A stretch of 40,553 nt of DNA from Nitrospira sp. (GTDB lineage Bacteria > Nitrospirota > Nitrospiria > Nitrospirales > Nitrospiraceae), in contig JACOEH010000044.1 in NCBI GenBank assembly GCA_024998685.1, forward strand, positions 1 to 40,553. The letters are read 5' to 3'. A program made the translations under genes and the position numbers. Below the pieces are notes generated by a model. That model ran no database searches, was not told the DNA's origin, and worked only from the letters and a program-made list of their open reading frames with translations. How positions within the stretch are numbered: position 1 is the first letter of the stretch; each line of letters begins with the position of its first letter. Positions 7,316 through 15,436 of this stretch are shown here, one piece after another.

Positions 7316-7962
7316 TGGATAAAATCCACGTGGATTTGATGATTTTTGACTTGGACGGGACACTGATCGAATCGAAGTGGGACATCGCGCAATCCGTCAA
7401 CTTCACCCTCGTCGAGCTGGGACTGCCCGAACGCCCCACTGAAGAAGTTTTCGGTTTTGTCGGTGACGGCGTCAAGCGGTTGCTGCGTCTTGCAGTCGGG
7501 GAGGGAAATCAGGCCAAGTTCGATGAAGCGCTGAAGATTTTTCGAGGCCATTATCTCGAACATTGCTTAGACCGGACCAGCTTCTACCCCGGTATTGAGC
7601 CGATGCTGCAACATTTCGTTCAGAAAGACAAGGCGATTGCGACCAACAAGTCCATCGAATATACCCGCGTGATCCTGAACGGTTTGGGCCCGCAACACTT
7701 CCGATACATGGTCGGCGGAGATAACGGGTTCGGGCTCAAACCGGAGCCAGGGATGTTATTGCATATCATGGAAAGAGCCGGTGCATCGAAAGAGCGAACC
7801 GTCCTCGTCGGGGACAGCACGAATGATATCAATGGAGGGCATAACGCCGGCATTCGTGTCTGTGCCGTCGGGTATGGCATGGGGAATCGAGCGAAGATGG
7901 AGGCTTGTCAACCCGATTGGTTCATCGAAAAGCCGGAACAACTCATGGAGATTTTCATATGA
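7315..7962 (+). CDS. HAD-family phosphatase, phosphoglycolate phosphatase-like
   Basis: A 215-residue HAD hydrolase of the Gph/PGP branch. Motif I is DLDGT (nucleophile and acid-base aspartates) near residues 12-16, a helical cap (PTEEVFGFVGDGVKRLLRLA) follows, motif II is ATNKS, motif III is the K in GLKPEP, and motif IV is VGDSTNDINGGHNAG. The likely substrate is a small phosphomonoester such as 2-phosphoglycolate; specificity cannot be read from sequence. It is coupled to the exported protein upstream (TAATG) and to the protease downstream (ATGA), so it belongs to one transcript with both. Confidence 0.88.
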   Translation: MDKIHVDLMIFDLDGTLIESKWDIAQSVNFTLVELGLPERPTEEVFGFVGDGVKRLLRLAVGEGNQAKFDEALKIFRGHYLEHCLDRTSFYPGIEPMLQHFVQKDKAIATNKSIEYTRVILNGLGPQHFRYMVGGDNGFGLKPEPGMLLHIMERAGASKERTVLVGDSTNDINGGHNAGIRVCAVGYGMGNRAKMEACQPDWFIEKPEQLMEIFI

Positions 7963-9575
7963 AGTATCGATCCAGGTTAAGGCCATGGCTGAGACAAGAT
8001 CCTGTTTTCATAGGAGGACAGTTTTTTGTTTTTTGCCTGACCCTCGCTCTGATCTTCCACCTCAACATTGGCTTCCTCTTTGCGGCCTCACCGAGCCTTG
8101 CCGAACGAGTGATTGAACACAAACTCGCGAACGGATTGACCATCCTCATGGTCGAACGGCATCAGACGCCTGTGGTCTCCATCAACATCACATTCGCAGT
8201 GGGCGGTATCAATGAGCAAGTCGGCCAAACCGGTCTCGCGCATCTCTATGAGCATATGGCTTTTAAAGGCACACGGTTGGTCGGCACGACCAACTATGAG
8301 AAAGAAAAACCGATTTTGGACGAACTTGCATCGGTCGGGACCGAGCTCGACCAGCGGGAGCGAGATGTAGCCGCCAAAGGAGGCGCCGCAACGGCTGACG
8401 AGCGGGCGGCGATTGAATCGCTTCAGAAGCGTTTCTTGGACCTACAAGCTCAGGCCTCGCGTTACGTTGTCGGGAATGAGATGGCGCTGTTGTACCAGCG
8501 GCACGGCGGGGTGGGACTCAATGCATCGACCGGCAAAGACGTGACGCGGTACATGATCAGTTTGCCGTCCAATCGGTTGCCTTTGTGGGCGGCTATCGAA
8601 TCCGATCGAATGGCCAACCCGGTGTTGCGCGAATTCTATAAGGAACGCGGTGTCGTGATGGAAGAGCGGCGACTGCGGAACGACGACAGCCCGAACGGCC
8701 TGTTGTTCGAAACCTTCACCTCAACCGCATTCCGCGCCCATAGCTATGGAATTCCGACCATCGGATGGGGATCCGATATCCTGTCATTAACACCGGCTGC
8801 GACGGAAGCCTTCTTTAAAGCCCACTACGGTCCGGATCAAGCCACGATTGCTCTGGTGGGCGATATCAATCCGAAAGAAACGATTGCCTTGATCGAACAG
8901 ACATTCGGAAAGATTCCTGCCGCGCCGCCGCCGCCCCCTTTGGTGACGGTTGAGCCGGAACAACGGGGCGAGCGACGAGTCGAGGTGGAATTTGATGCGG
9001 AACCGGCTATCGTCATCGGGTACCACAAGCCGGGGTTAGGGCATCCGGATGACGATGTGTTCGACGTGATCGATGCGGTGCTGAGCGACGGACTCACGTC
9101 TCGCTTGCATCAGACGTTGGTACTGGAGAAACGTCTGGCTGTCTCAGTCGGATCGGATGCGAGTCATCCGGGCGTGCGCGCGCCGAACCTCTTCATTTTC
9201 ACGGCGACGCCGCTGGCCCCTCATACGGCGGCGGAAGTAGAAGCCGCCGTCTATGAGGAGATCGAGCGGCTGAAGCGTGAACCGGTCGCTTCCAAGGAGC
9301 TGGAGAAGGTGCTGAACAATTTGGATGCCGACTTGATACGAGGTCTGCGATCGAACGGCGGTCTGGCTTCTCAATTGGCGTTGTATCAGGCGGTAGCCGG
9401 TGATTGGCGCTACATCCTGACATCACGCGACAAGGTTGCGGCGGTCACGGCCGCCGATGTCCAGCGGGTGGCGACGCAGTACTTTACCAAGTCGAACCGT
9501 ACCGTCGCGGTCTTGGTGAAGAAAGGCACGGATAAAACCGTTGCAGCGATTCCCCTTAACGAGGTGAAGCCATGA
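7959..9575 (+). CDS. M16 (pitrilysin-family) zinc protease, catalytic subunit
   Basis: From the ATG at 7959, which overlaps the HAD stop as ATGA, the protein is 538 residues. An N-terminal hydrophobic segment (FFVFCLTLALIFHLNIGFLF…) acts as signal peptide. The inverted zinc motif HLYEH is at residues 95-99 in TGLAHLYEHMAFKGT. Two M16 half-domains follow, the second containing GLTSRLHQTLV. There is an unusual Glu/Ala-rich insertion of about 80 residues after the zinc motif (ERDVAAKGGAATADERAAIE). Together with the next gene it should form a periplasmic peptide-degrading heterodimer, the usual two-gene arrangement of bacterial M16B enzymes. The 7905 start would lie inside the HAD gene and is rejected. 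Confidence 0.93.
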   Translation: MKYRSRLRPWLRQDPVFIGGQFFVFCLTLALIFHLNIGFLFAASPSLAERVIEHKLANGLTILMVERHQTPVVSINITFAVGGINEQVGQTGLAHLYEHMAFKGTRLVGTTNYEKEKPILDELASVGTELDQRERDVAAKGGAATADERAAIESLQKRFLDLQAQASRYVVGNEMALLYQRHGGVGLNASTGKDVTRYMISLPSNRLPLWAAIESDRMANPVLREFYKERGVVMEERRLRNDDSPNGLLFETFTSTAFRAHSYGIPTIGWGSDILSLTPAATEAFFKAHYGPDQATIALVGDINPKETIALIEQTFGKIPAAPPPPPLVTVEPEQRGERRVEVEFDAEPAIVIGYHKPGLGHPDDDVFDVIDAVLSDGLTSRLHQTLVLEKRLAVSVGSDASHPGVRAPNLFIFTATPLAPHTAAEVEAAVYEEIERLKREPVASKELEKVLNNLDADLIRGLRSNGGLASQLALYQAVAGDWRYILTSRDKVAAVTAADVQRVATQYFTKSNRTVAVLVKKGTDKTVAAIPLNEVKP

Positions 9576-11053
9576 TGCGGGTCACGGGGCACCGATTGGG
9601 ATGGTGGGGGAGTCTTCGTTTCATGGGAAGAGCGATCGGCCTGTTGACGATACTGCTGGCGTCCGCTGTCGTCGCCTATTCAGCCGATCCGACACTCAAT
9701 GATCCCAGAACCATGGCATTTAAGCCGGTGGAATTTTCGCCACCGGAGCCGGAACGAGTCGTTCTGGACAACGGCATGGTCCTCTATCTGCTGGAAGACC
9801 ATGAATTACCGTTGGTGACGATCACGGCTACGATGCGGACCGGGAGTTGGCTCGATCCGACCGATAAGATCGGACTGGCGGGCATGACCGGTGCGGTGAT
9901 GCGCACCGGTGGTGGGGGAGGCCTTTCGGCAGAGCAGGTTGATACGGAATTGGAGCAATTTGCAGGCGATGTGAGTATCGGGATCGGGCGTCAATCAGGA
10001 TCGGCGTCTCTCGATGTCCTGAGCAAGGATGTGAAGCGGGGATTGGAGATCTTTGCCGGTCTTCTGCGAGCGCCGGCGTTCGAACCCGCTCGTGTCGAGA
10101 TGGCCAAGTTGCAGGCCATCGAGGGGATCCGCCGACGGCAGGATCACCCGGGGTCTGTCGTCAGCCGGGAATTTGCCAAGATGCTCTATGGGCCTGCTCA
10201 TCCGAGCGCTCGAGAAAGTTCGGTGGATTCGATCAAACGCATCACGAGGGACGACCTCGTGACGTTCCATCGCAACACGGTTCACCCGAACGGGATGCTC
10301 CTTGGTGTGACGGGAGATTTCAAGTCGGACGAGATGCGGGGTTTGCTGCGCAACATGTTTGGGGATTGGAAGAAGGGCACTGTGCCGGAGTTGAAGATTC
10401 CCGATGTATCGGAAGCGGAGTCGCCTGGATTGGTCGTCAGGTTCGTCGGGAAAGACACCTCGCAGACCCATCTCCGGGTGGGACATCTCTCGATCAAGGA
10501 GAACGATCCCGACTATGTCGCATTGGCCGTCGCGAACGATATTTTGGGCGGGAGTTCGTTCCGCAGCCGCCTGTTCAACGATGTGCGGTCGAAACGGGGA
10601 TTGGCCTATTCCGTCGGCAGCCGACTCAATACGGGAACGCACGATCAAGGTGTCTGGCTGATGCGGGCGGAAACCAAATTGATTTCCACCCAGGAAGTGA
10701 TCGAGCGGTTTGTCGCGAATATCGAACGAATGCGCGTTGAGCCGGTGAGCGATGCCGAGCTTGCGGAAGCGAAAGAAGCGTACGTCAATTCGTTCGTGTT
10801 TTCCTTTTCCAGCCCGTCGGCCATCGTCAGCCGGTTGATTGAGTTGGAGTATGATGGGCTGCCGAAGAACTTTCTCCAACAGCTGCGCGACAGGGTCGTG
10901 CAGCTGACCAAGGAAGACGTCCTGGCGGCGGCCAAGAAACATTTGCGCCCGGATCAATTGAAGATCGTCGCCGTCGGATCAGGGGAGGCCTTGCCGAAGG
11001 CCCTTGCGACGTTTGGAGACGTGAAAGAAATCAAACTCAGTCCGGAAGGATGA
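9572..11053 (+). CDS. M16-family protease, non-catalytic subunit
   Basis: A 493-residue M16 homologue with a signal peptide (AIGLLTILLASAVVAYS). The position where the zinc motif should sit reads GLAGMTGAVMRTGG, with no HxxEH, so it is predicted inactive. It does carry the substrate-side elements of the partner subunit, such as GGSSFRSRLFNDVRSKRGLAY. Its ATG overlaps the stop of the catalytic gene (ATGATG), which favours equal production of both chains. Active plus inactive M16 pairs are common in bacteria; the inactive chain helps form the closed chamber. Confidence 0.92.
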   Translation: MMRVTGHRLGWWGSLRFMGRAIGLLTILLASAVVAYSADPTLNDPRTMAFKPVEFSPPEPERVVLDNGMVLYLLEDHELPLVTITATMRTGSWLDPTDKIGLAGMTGAVMRTGGGGGLSAEQVDTELEQFAGDVSIGIGRQSGSASLDVLSKDVKRGLEIFAGLLRAPAFEPARVEMAKLQAIEGIRRRQDHPGSVVSREFAKMLYGPAHPSARESSVDSIKRITRDDLVTFHRNTVHPNGMLLGVTGDFKSDEMRGLLRNMFGDWKKGTVPELKIPDVSEAESPGLVVRFVGKDTSQTHLRVGHLSIKENDPDYVALAVANDILGGSSFRSRLFNDVRSKRGLAYSVGSRLNTGTHDQGVWLMRAETKLISTQEVIERFVANIERMRVEPVSDAELAEAKEAYVNSFVFSFSSPSAIVSRLIELEYDGLPKNFLQQLRDRVVQLTKEDVLAAAKKHLRPDQLKIVAVGSGEALPKALATFGDVKEIKLSPEG

Positions 11054-11087
11054 AGCGGAGAAAGCACTCTCCGCTCTTGGCTTATTC

Positions 11088-11930
11088 ATGCCGCTCGAAG
11101 ATGATTTTCCCGACATTCTGAAAAAAGCGCGCACCGGCCAAGGGCTCTCGGTCGGGGATGTTGCAAAGATGACGGGGTTGCCCGGCGGCGATATTACGGC
11201 GCTGGAACGCGGCGATCAGCCGAGGGATCGTGCAGAGGTGCGCGCGCTGGCAAAGGCCTTGAGTCTGCGAGCCGAGCCGCTCGAGCAAATCGCCATCGAT
11301 AAGTGGGAACCCGTGGCCCAACGCATGCCGCCTTGGGTGGAGATGGTGCATGGGTCTATTAACGGATATGGTGTACAGGGGTACGTTGTGCATGATGAGG
11401 GTGAGGCGTTGCTGGTCGACACCGCCTATAACGCCTCCGCAATGATCGATCTGCTTCGTCGACGAGGGATGCGCCTTGTCGGTATCTGTCTGACACATGG
11501 CCATGCGGACCATGCGGATGGGATCGATCAGATCCTGAGCCATCGCGAAGTTCCGGTCTATCTTGGTCCCGAAGATGAGAGTTTGCTGAGTTGGAGGCCG
11601 AGGACGGACTTGCTGGTTGCGCCGACGGATGGATCGTCTATCCCGGTCGGACGCCGGGCAGTCCGATGTATGACGACACCGGGTCATACGCCGGGCGGCA
11701 TCTGTTATCAGCTGGATGATGCACAACACCCCGTCTGTTTTGTCGGGGATACCCTCTTCGCCGGATCAATCGGCCGGTCCAATCCCAAGGAGTTGTATTC
11801 GACCCATCTCAATTCGGTTCGCCGCCGTGTGCTGACTCTCGCACTCGATTATCGCCTCTTGCCAGGACATGGCCCTGCCACAACCGTTGAGGAAGAACTC
11901 GATCATAATCCGTTTGGGGCGATTCAATAG
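11088..11930 (+). CDS. XRE-type helix-turn-helix fused to metallo-beta-lactamase
   Basis: A 280-residue fusion. Residues about 8-65 form an XRE/Cro-like domain (LKKARTGQGLSVGDVAKMTG, ALERGDQPRDRAEVRALAKA). Residues 80-275 are a metallo-beta-lactamase fold of the glyoxalase-II type: THGHADHADG (H137, H139, D141, H142), TPGHTPGG (H200), FVGDTLFAGSIGR (D221) and LLPGHGPAT (H261), so all metal ligands are present. It could be a hydrolase of a thioester or other ester whose HTH part binds DNA or serves as a protein-contact domain. It lies 34 bases after the M16 pair and 10 bases before the M50 protease, probably in the same transcript. There is no export signal. Confidence 0.88.
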   Translation: MPLEDDFPDILKKARTGQGLSVGDVAKMTGLPGGDITALERGDQPRDRAEVRALAKALSLRAEPLEQIAIDKWEPVAQRMPPWVEMVHGSINGYGVQGYVVHDEGEALLVDTAYNASAMIDLLRRRGMRLVGICLTHGHADHADGIDQILSHREVPVYLGPEDESLLSWRPRTDLLVAPTDGSSIPVGRRAVRCMTTPGHTPGGICYQLDDAQHPVCFVGDTLFAGSIGRSNPKELYSTHLNSVRRRVLTLALDYRLLPGHGPATTVEEELDHNPFGAIQ

Positions 11931-11940
11931 CCAGGAACAC

Positions 11941-12921
11941 ATGAATGGATTGGGACGTCAGGAACATCGTGATCTCGAAAGAGGTCTCGTCGTGGAAGCG
12001 GGCGAAGAGCGGGTTCCACCGTCGGCGGACCAGCTAGAGAGCGATGCCGACCAAGAACCGTCGTCTTTCTCCAAATGGACCTTGCCGATCGTCCTCTTTC
12101 TCATGACGGTCTTCACCACGTTGTGGGCAGGCGCCTACCAAGCCTACACCGGTCCGGTGCGCGGCCCTCTGAATTTTCTGCTGACCTCTCCTGAGACCCT
12201 TTGGCGAGGAATCCCCTTTGCGGGAGCGTTGCTCTTTATCCTCACGACGCATGAGTTCGGACATTATCTGTTGTCTAAAATCCACCGCGTTCCCGCTTCT
12301 TTGCCGCTGTTCATTCCCGGGCCGCCACACTTCATCGGGACGTTCGGCGCCATCATCCGCATGCGGGGTCCGATTCTGAGTCGCCGCGCTTTGTTCGACA
12401 TCGGAGTCGCCGGTCCCTTGGCGGGCTTTGTGGTCGCCGTCGTTGCGCTGATCGTCGGTCTCAATCTCTCCACCGTCGTGGATCGAACGGCTACCTATGG
12501 CTTGCACCTGGGCGAGCCCTTGTTACTGCAGTTCATGTCGTGGATAGTGATCGGCCCATTACCGCCGGAGGCTGACGTCGTGCTCCATCCGATCGGCTTT
12601 GCCGCTTGGTTCGGGCTCTTTGTCACCTCGCTTAATCTTCTTCCAATCGGTCAGCTCGACGGTGGCCATGTCGCCTATGCCTTATGGGGCCCGCGACAGC
12701 GGACGATGGCGCTTGCTTTTCTGCCCATTTTGTTGATCTTAGGATTCTATGGCTGGTCGGGCTGGTTCCTGTGGGCCTTCATGGCGGGATTGTGGGGGGT
12801 GGGCCATCCTCCTGTCATGGATCCTCATGTGCCGTTGGGTCGCAACCGGACGATCGTCGGGTGGATTGCGTTTGGAGTCTTTGTCGTCACCTTTGCGCCG
12901 GTGCCGTTTTCCTTCCACTAG
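11941..12921 (+). CDS. M50-family membrane metalloprotease (site-2 protease type)
   Basis: From the ATG at 11941 (AGGA seven bases before; the frame opens at 11869 inside the previous gene) the protein is 326 residues. A hydrophilic acidic N-terminus of about 45 residues precedes about six membrane segments. The zinc motif HEFGH is at residues 104-108 in LTTHEFGHYLLSK, and the third ligand is in NLLPIGQLDGGHVAYAL. GVAGPLAGFVVA is the typical segment between them. There is no PDZ domain, so it resembles the soluble-tail-free S2P group seen in cyanobacteria and plants (EGY-like) rather than RseP. It probably cleaves a membrane protein within the bilayer. Substrate unknown. Confidence 0.9.
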   Translation: MNGLGRQEHRDLERGLVVEAGEERVPPSADQLESDADQEPSSFSKWTLPIVLFLMTVFTTLWAGAYQAYTGPVRGPLNFLLTSPETLWRGIPFAGALLFILTTHEFGHYLLSKIHRVPASLPLFIPGPPHFIGTFGAIIRMRGPILSRRALFDIGVAGPLAGFVVAVVALIVGLNLSTVVDRTATYGLHLGEPLLLQFMSWIVIGPLPPEADVVLHPIGFAAWFGLFVTSLNLLPIGQLDGGHVAYALWGPRQRTMALAFLPILLILGFYGWSGWFLWAFMAGLWGVGHPPVMDPHVPLGRNRTIVGWIAFGVFVVTFAPVPFSFH

Positions 12922-13022
12922 CAGGTTCGTCGCTGCTGCCGGGTGTCGAACGATGTACGCGGACACCGGCTATCCGGCTATGGGGCGATCCGTCAAGGGC
13001 AGAACAACGATTCCCGGCCCAT

Positions 13023-13051
13023 TTTGAGTTGATCCGTGAGCTCAACTCAAA
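13023..13051. repeat. Inverted repeat beside the restriction gene
   Basis: TTTGAGTTGA (13023-13032) and TCAACTCAAA (13042-13051) are perfect 10-base arms around nine bases. No T-run follows on either strand, so it is not a standard terminator. It shares its arms and nine-base spacing with the repeat at 14079-14106 on the other side of the endonuclease gene. Downstream, the 12-base string CTTYGTGTAGTC occurs twice (13064 and 13083, period 19). No gene is seen in 12922-13193. Confidence 0.6.
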
Positions 13052-13193
13052 GACTCCCAACCCCTTTGTGTAGTCTCGACCGCTTCGTGTAGTCGGAGTA
13101 TCGAAGCCGTCCGTATGACTATCTGCATGATTCGATCTGAACCAATTTGTGACTCCACTCGAGTTGATGCCGAAGTACTCATGGGTCAGACGG

Positions 13194-14060
13194 TTATAGC
13201 GCAAGGTCGAGCGGAAGATCGCTGATATCTTTAAGACGCTTGCCTTCAATCATTGTCTGCAGGGTTTCTTTCGTTCCTTCTTCATTTTTCAATTTATGAA
13301 CAGTTTCATTGAGCTCGTCCAAGGCAAAGTGATAAACGCAATCAATGTTTCCGGTCCCCAACGCTATGGATGCAATCCGGCTAGGAAGAGGTTCTCCGAT
13401 TATCACGACTACGTGAGGCAAGTGGCCCTTGCGGTTTCCTATTAAATTCAGGGCTTCCGATCGGGCATTTTGGACTCGATCGCTCCTTATCGTCCACTTA
13501 CATGAAATGCTCGCGTGAAGCGTCGGCAAGCATTTATTGCTTTTTCTCAGGGCGGATAATTTTACTGACTTGTCATCGACAAGCTGACCAGGTTCGTTAA
13601 TAACGGCATCCTCTTCCGGCTCTCTACTTATAACTATGTCCGGGGCGATGAGATAATCGCTTCCGATCGCAGCAGCCAGCTGTCGGTTGTTCTTGGCGGC
13701 TTCAGCAATTGCAGTGAGGTGCGAGTATTGCTCATATGAAGCCAATGCCAATCGAGAACGGCCAGGAACTCTGGCAATTTTCCATTGTCCTGGTCGAAGA
13801 TGTTTTAATCGTAAGAAAGTGTTGGTTAGAAAGGTTCGGCAGATTTCCTCGAATTTGCTCCCAGAAGCTTGCGCCGCAAGTCGCGTGCCTCTGGATTCGG
13901 CTTCGATAAGCTTCGCAATACCGGAGGCGATTCGGACACTCAGAGGATTATCTTTGTCGGCATTCGAAGGAACTCCAGCCGTATCGATTAGGAGCACATT
14001 TACGAGTGCTTTGTAGAAGGCCTTTCGTGATTCGGTAATTATGGCGTCCATTTCAGTCAC
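13194..14060 (-). CDS. NgoMIV-type type II restriction endonuclease
   Basis: 288 residues, near the 286 recalled for NgoMIV. The active-site residues recalled for that enzyme are all present, offset by one: E71 (SKFEEICR), D141 (LIAPDIVIS), S186-C187-K188 and E202 within ISCKWTIRSDR…ARSEALNL. The CKWTIRSDR stretch is a strong family marker. NgoMIV cuts G/CCGGC as a tetramer, so the same target is predicted here but not shown. The methyltransferase is transcribed divergently, 113 bases away. The gene looks lower in GC than its surroundings, fitting acquisition by transfer. Confidence 0.9.
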   Translation of the reverse strand: MTEMDAIITESRKAFYKALVNVLLIDTAGVPSNADKDNPLSVRIASGIAKLIEAESRGTRLAAQASGSKFEEICRTFLTNTFLRLKHLRPGQWKIARVPGRSRLALASYEQYSHLTAIAEAAKNNRQLAAAIGSDYLIAPDIVISREPEEDAVINEPGQLVDDKSVKLSALRKSNKCLPTLHASISCKWTIRSDRVQNARSEALNLIGNRKGHLPHVVVIIGEPLPSRIASIALGTGNIDCVYHFALDELNETVHKLKNEEGTKETLQTMIEGKRLKDISDLPLDLAL

Positions 14061-14074
14061 GTTAGGTTATTCTA

Positions 14075-14110
14075 TATATTGAGGTTGACTTGGAAAAACA
14101 ACTCAATATA
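14075..14110. promoter_or_regulatory. Inverted repeat in the divergent R-M promoter region
   Basis: TATATTGAG (14075-14083) is mirrored by CTCAATATA (14102-14110). Including the inner bases the arms are TATATTGAG(G)TTG and CAACTCAATATA, one bulged G. It sits in the 113-base gap between the endonuclease (minus) and methyltransferase (plus) starts, where an operator controlling both would be expected. No controller (C) gene is present, so the methyltransferase itself or a host factor might bind it. Confidence 0.6.
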
Positions 14111-14173
14111 CTGTGCCGTCAAGGGCGCGCGTAACCTATCACTGATTCCAATTCGCGCGCAATCGAGATCAAG

Positions 14174-15394
14174 ATGGCAAAGAAACTCGGCGGCCGTGAG
14201 CAAGTCAAAGTCCCTCCTGACATTAGTCGGATTTTACGTCGGTATCCCGATGAGGCGCATGCCTTACTGAGGCACTCTTTCGGAAAATTAACCCAAGGCG
14301 GTTTCGCTGTTGCTGAGAGCATATCGTCTTACGGAAAAAGGAAGTTTAGAGTCATCGACCTTTTCGCGGGCGCGGGTGGATTTACCTTGGGAATGTGTCA
14401 GACCGAACGATTTCAACCGGTCTTTGCAAATGATTTTAATGCGTATGCGGCAAAGACTTATAACGCAAACTTTGGAGATCACTGTCTGCACGGCGATATT
14501 AACGACATCCTGGCGAATGGATCTTTCAAATTTCCGGAAGCGGAGATTGTGATTGGTGGACCTCCGTGCCAGGGTTTCAGCCCGCTGAATAAACAGCGCG
14601 AAGGTGATCCCAGAAAGCAGTTGTGGATGGCCTTCATGGAAGTCGTCCGTCGAATAAATCCCGTTGCGTTTGTGATGGAAAATGTTCCCGAGTTGCTATC
14701 CTCGGCTGAATTTGAATCCATAAGGGAGCATGCTGAGGCGATGGGGTATTTTGTGACATCGGGCGTTCTGAATGCAGCCGACTATGGAGTGCCGCAGCGC
14801 AGAAAACGTGCAATCGTTTTGGCTAGTCGGTTAGGGCTGCTTTCCCTCCCGACTCCCACGCATTGTAATCCGCAAAAGAATCCTACTCTGTTTCAGAATG
14901 GTATGTTGCCTTGGGAAACAGTGAAGCGAGCCATTTATGATCTGCCTGTGCCGGAAGGGATTGAACTGCGAGCGGGGGATATCCTGCCTCCTCTTGATCT
15001 ACATTTCGGTCGGACACCCACCAAACAGAGTCTCGCTCGATATCGATGTGTCCCTGAAGGCGGCAATCGATTTGATCTTCAAAAGAGGCGACCTGATTTA
15101 ACGCCTGAGTGTTGGATTAGAAAGAAATCAGGTGGGACAGATCTGTTCGGCCGTTTGTGGGAGAATCGGCCTGCCTTCACAATAAGAACTGAATTTTTTA
15201 AGCCTGAGAAGGGGCGATACCTGCACCCGATTCAACATAGGCCGATAACTCACCGGGAAGCTGCCCGCCTGCAATCTTTTCCGGATAGCTTTAAGTTCAC
15301 AGGAACCAAGATTGAGATTGCTAAACAGATCGGTAATGCGGTTCCTCCCTTGTTAGGCAAGAGGATCGCGGAAGTTCTTATCGATCATCTCTGA
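14174..15394 (+). CDS. C5-cytosine DNA methyltransferase
   Basis: 406 residues with the standard order of C5-methyltransferase motifs: motif I FRVIDLFAGAGGFTLGM (AdoMet binding), the catalytic Cys132 in IGGPPCQGFSP (IV), FVMENVPELL (VI), QRRKRAIVLAS (VIII), a target-recognition region of about 110 residues, and RLQSFPDSFKF plus QIGNAVPP (IX-X). A 56-residue N-terminal extension precedes motif I and may bind DNA. It should protect the site cut by the neighbouring NgoMIV-like enzyme, predicted GCCGGC. It lies 113 bases from the divergent endonuclease gene and 42 bases before vsr. Confidence 0.95.
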   Translation: MAKKLGGREQVKVPPDISRILRRYPDEAHALLRHSFGKLTQGGFAVAESISSYGKRKFRVIDLFAGAGGFTLGMCQTERFQPVFANDFNAYAAKTYNANFGDHCLHGDINDILANGSFKFPEAEIVIGGPPCQGFSPLNKQREGDPRKQLWMAFMEVVRRINPVAFVMENVPELLSSAEFESIREHAEAMGYFVTSGVLNAADYGVPQRRKRAIVLASRLGLLSLPTPTHCNPQKNPTLFQNGMLPWETVKRAIYDLPVPEGIELRAGDILPPLDLHFGRTPTKQSLARYRCVPEGGNRFDLQKRRPDLTPECWIRKKSGGTDLFGRLWENRPAFTIRTEFFKPEKGRYLHPIQHRPITHREAARLQSFPDSFKFTGTKIEIAKQIGNAVPPLLGKRIAEVLIDHL

Positions 15395-15436
15395 TACATT
15401 AGTCCGCTCCGGCTTAGTGGTCACAGGAAAGGGACT

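Noticed and set aside
9995-10957. Long minus-strand frame of 320 codons
   Set aside because: Lies wholly antisense to the inactive M16 subunit and has the Arg/His-rich look of a GC-rich shadow frame.
13052-13193. Possible attachment site or tRNA-like sequence left by an integrated island
   Set aside because: The repeated CTTYGTGTAGTC is short, no tRNA arms can be folded, and there is no integrase.
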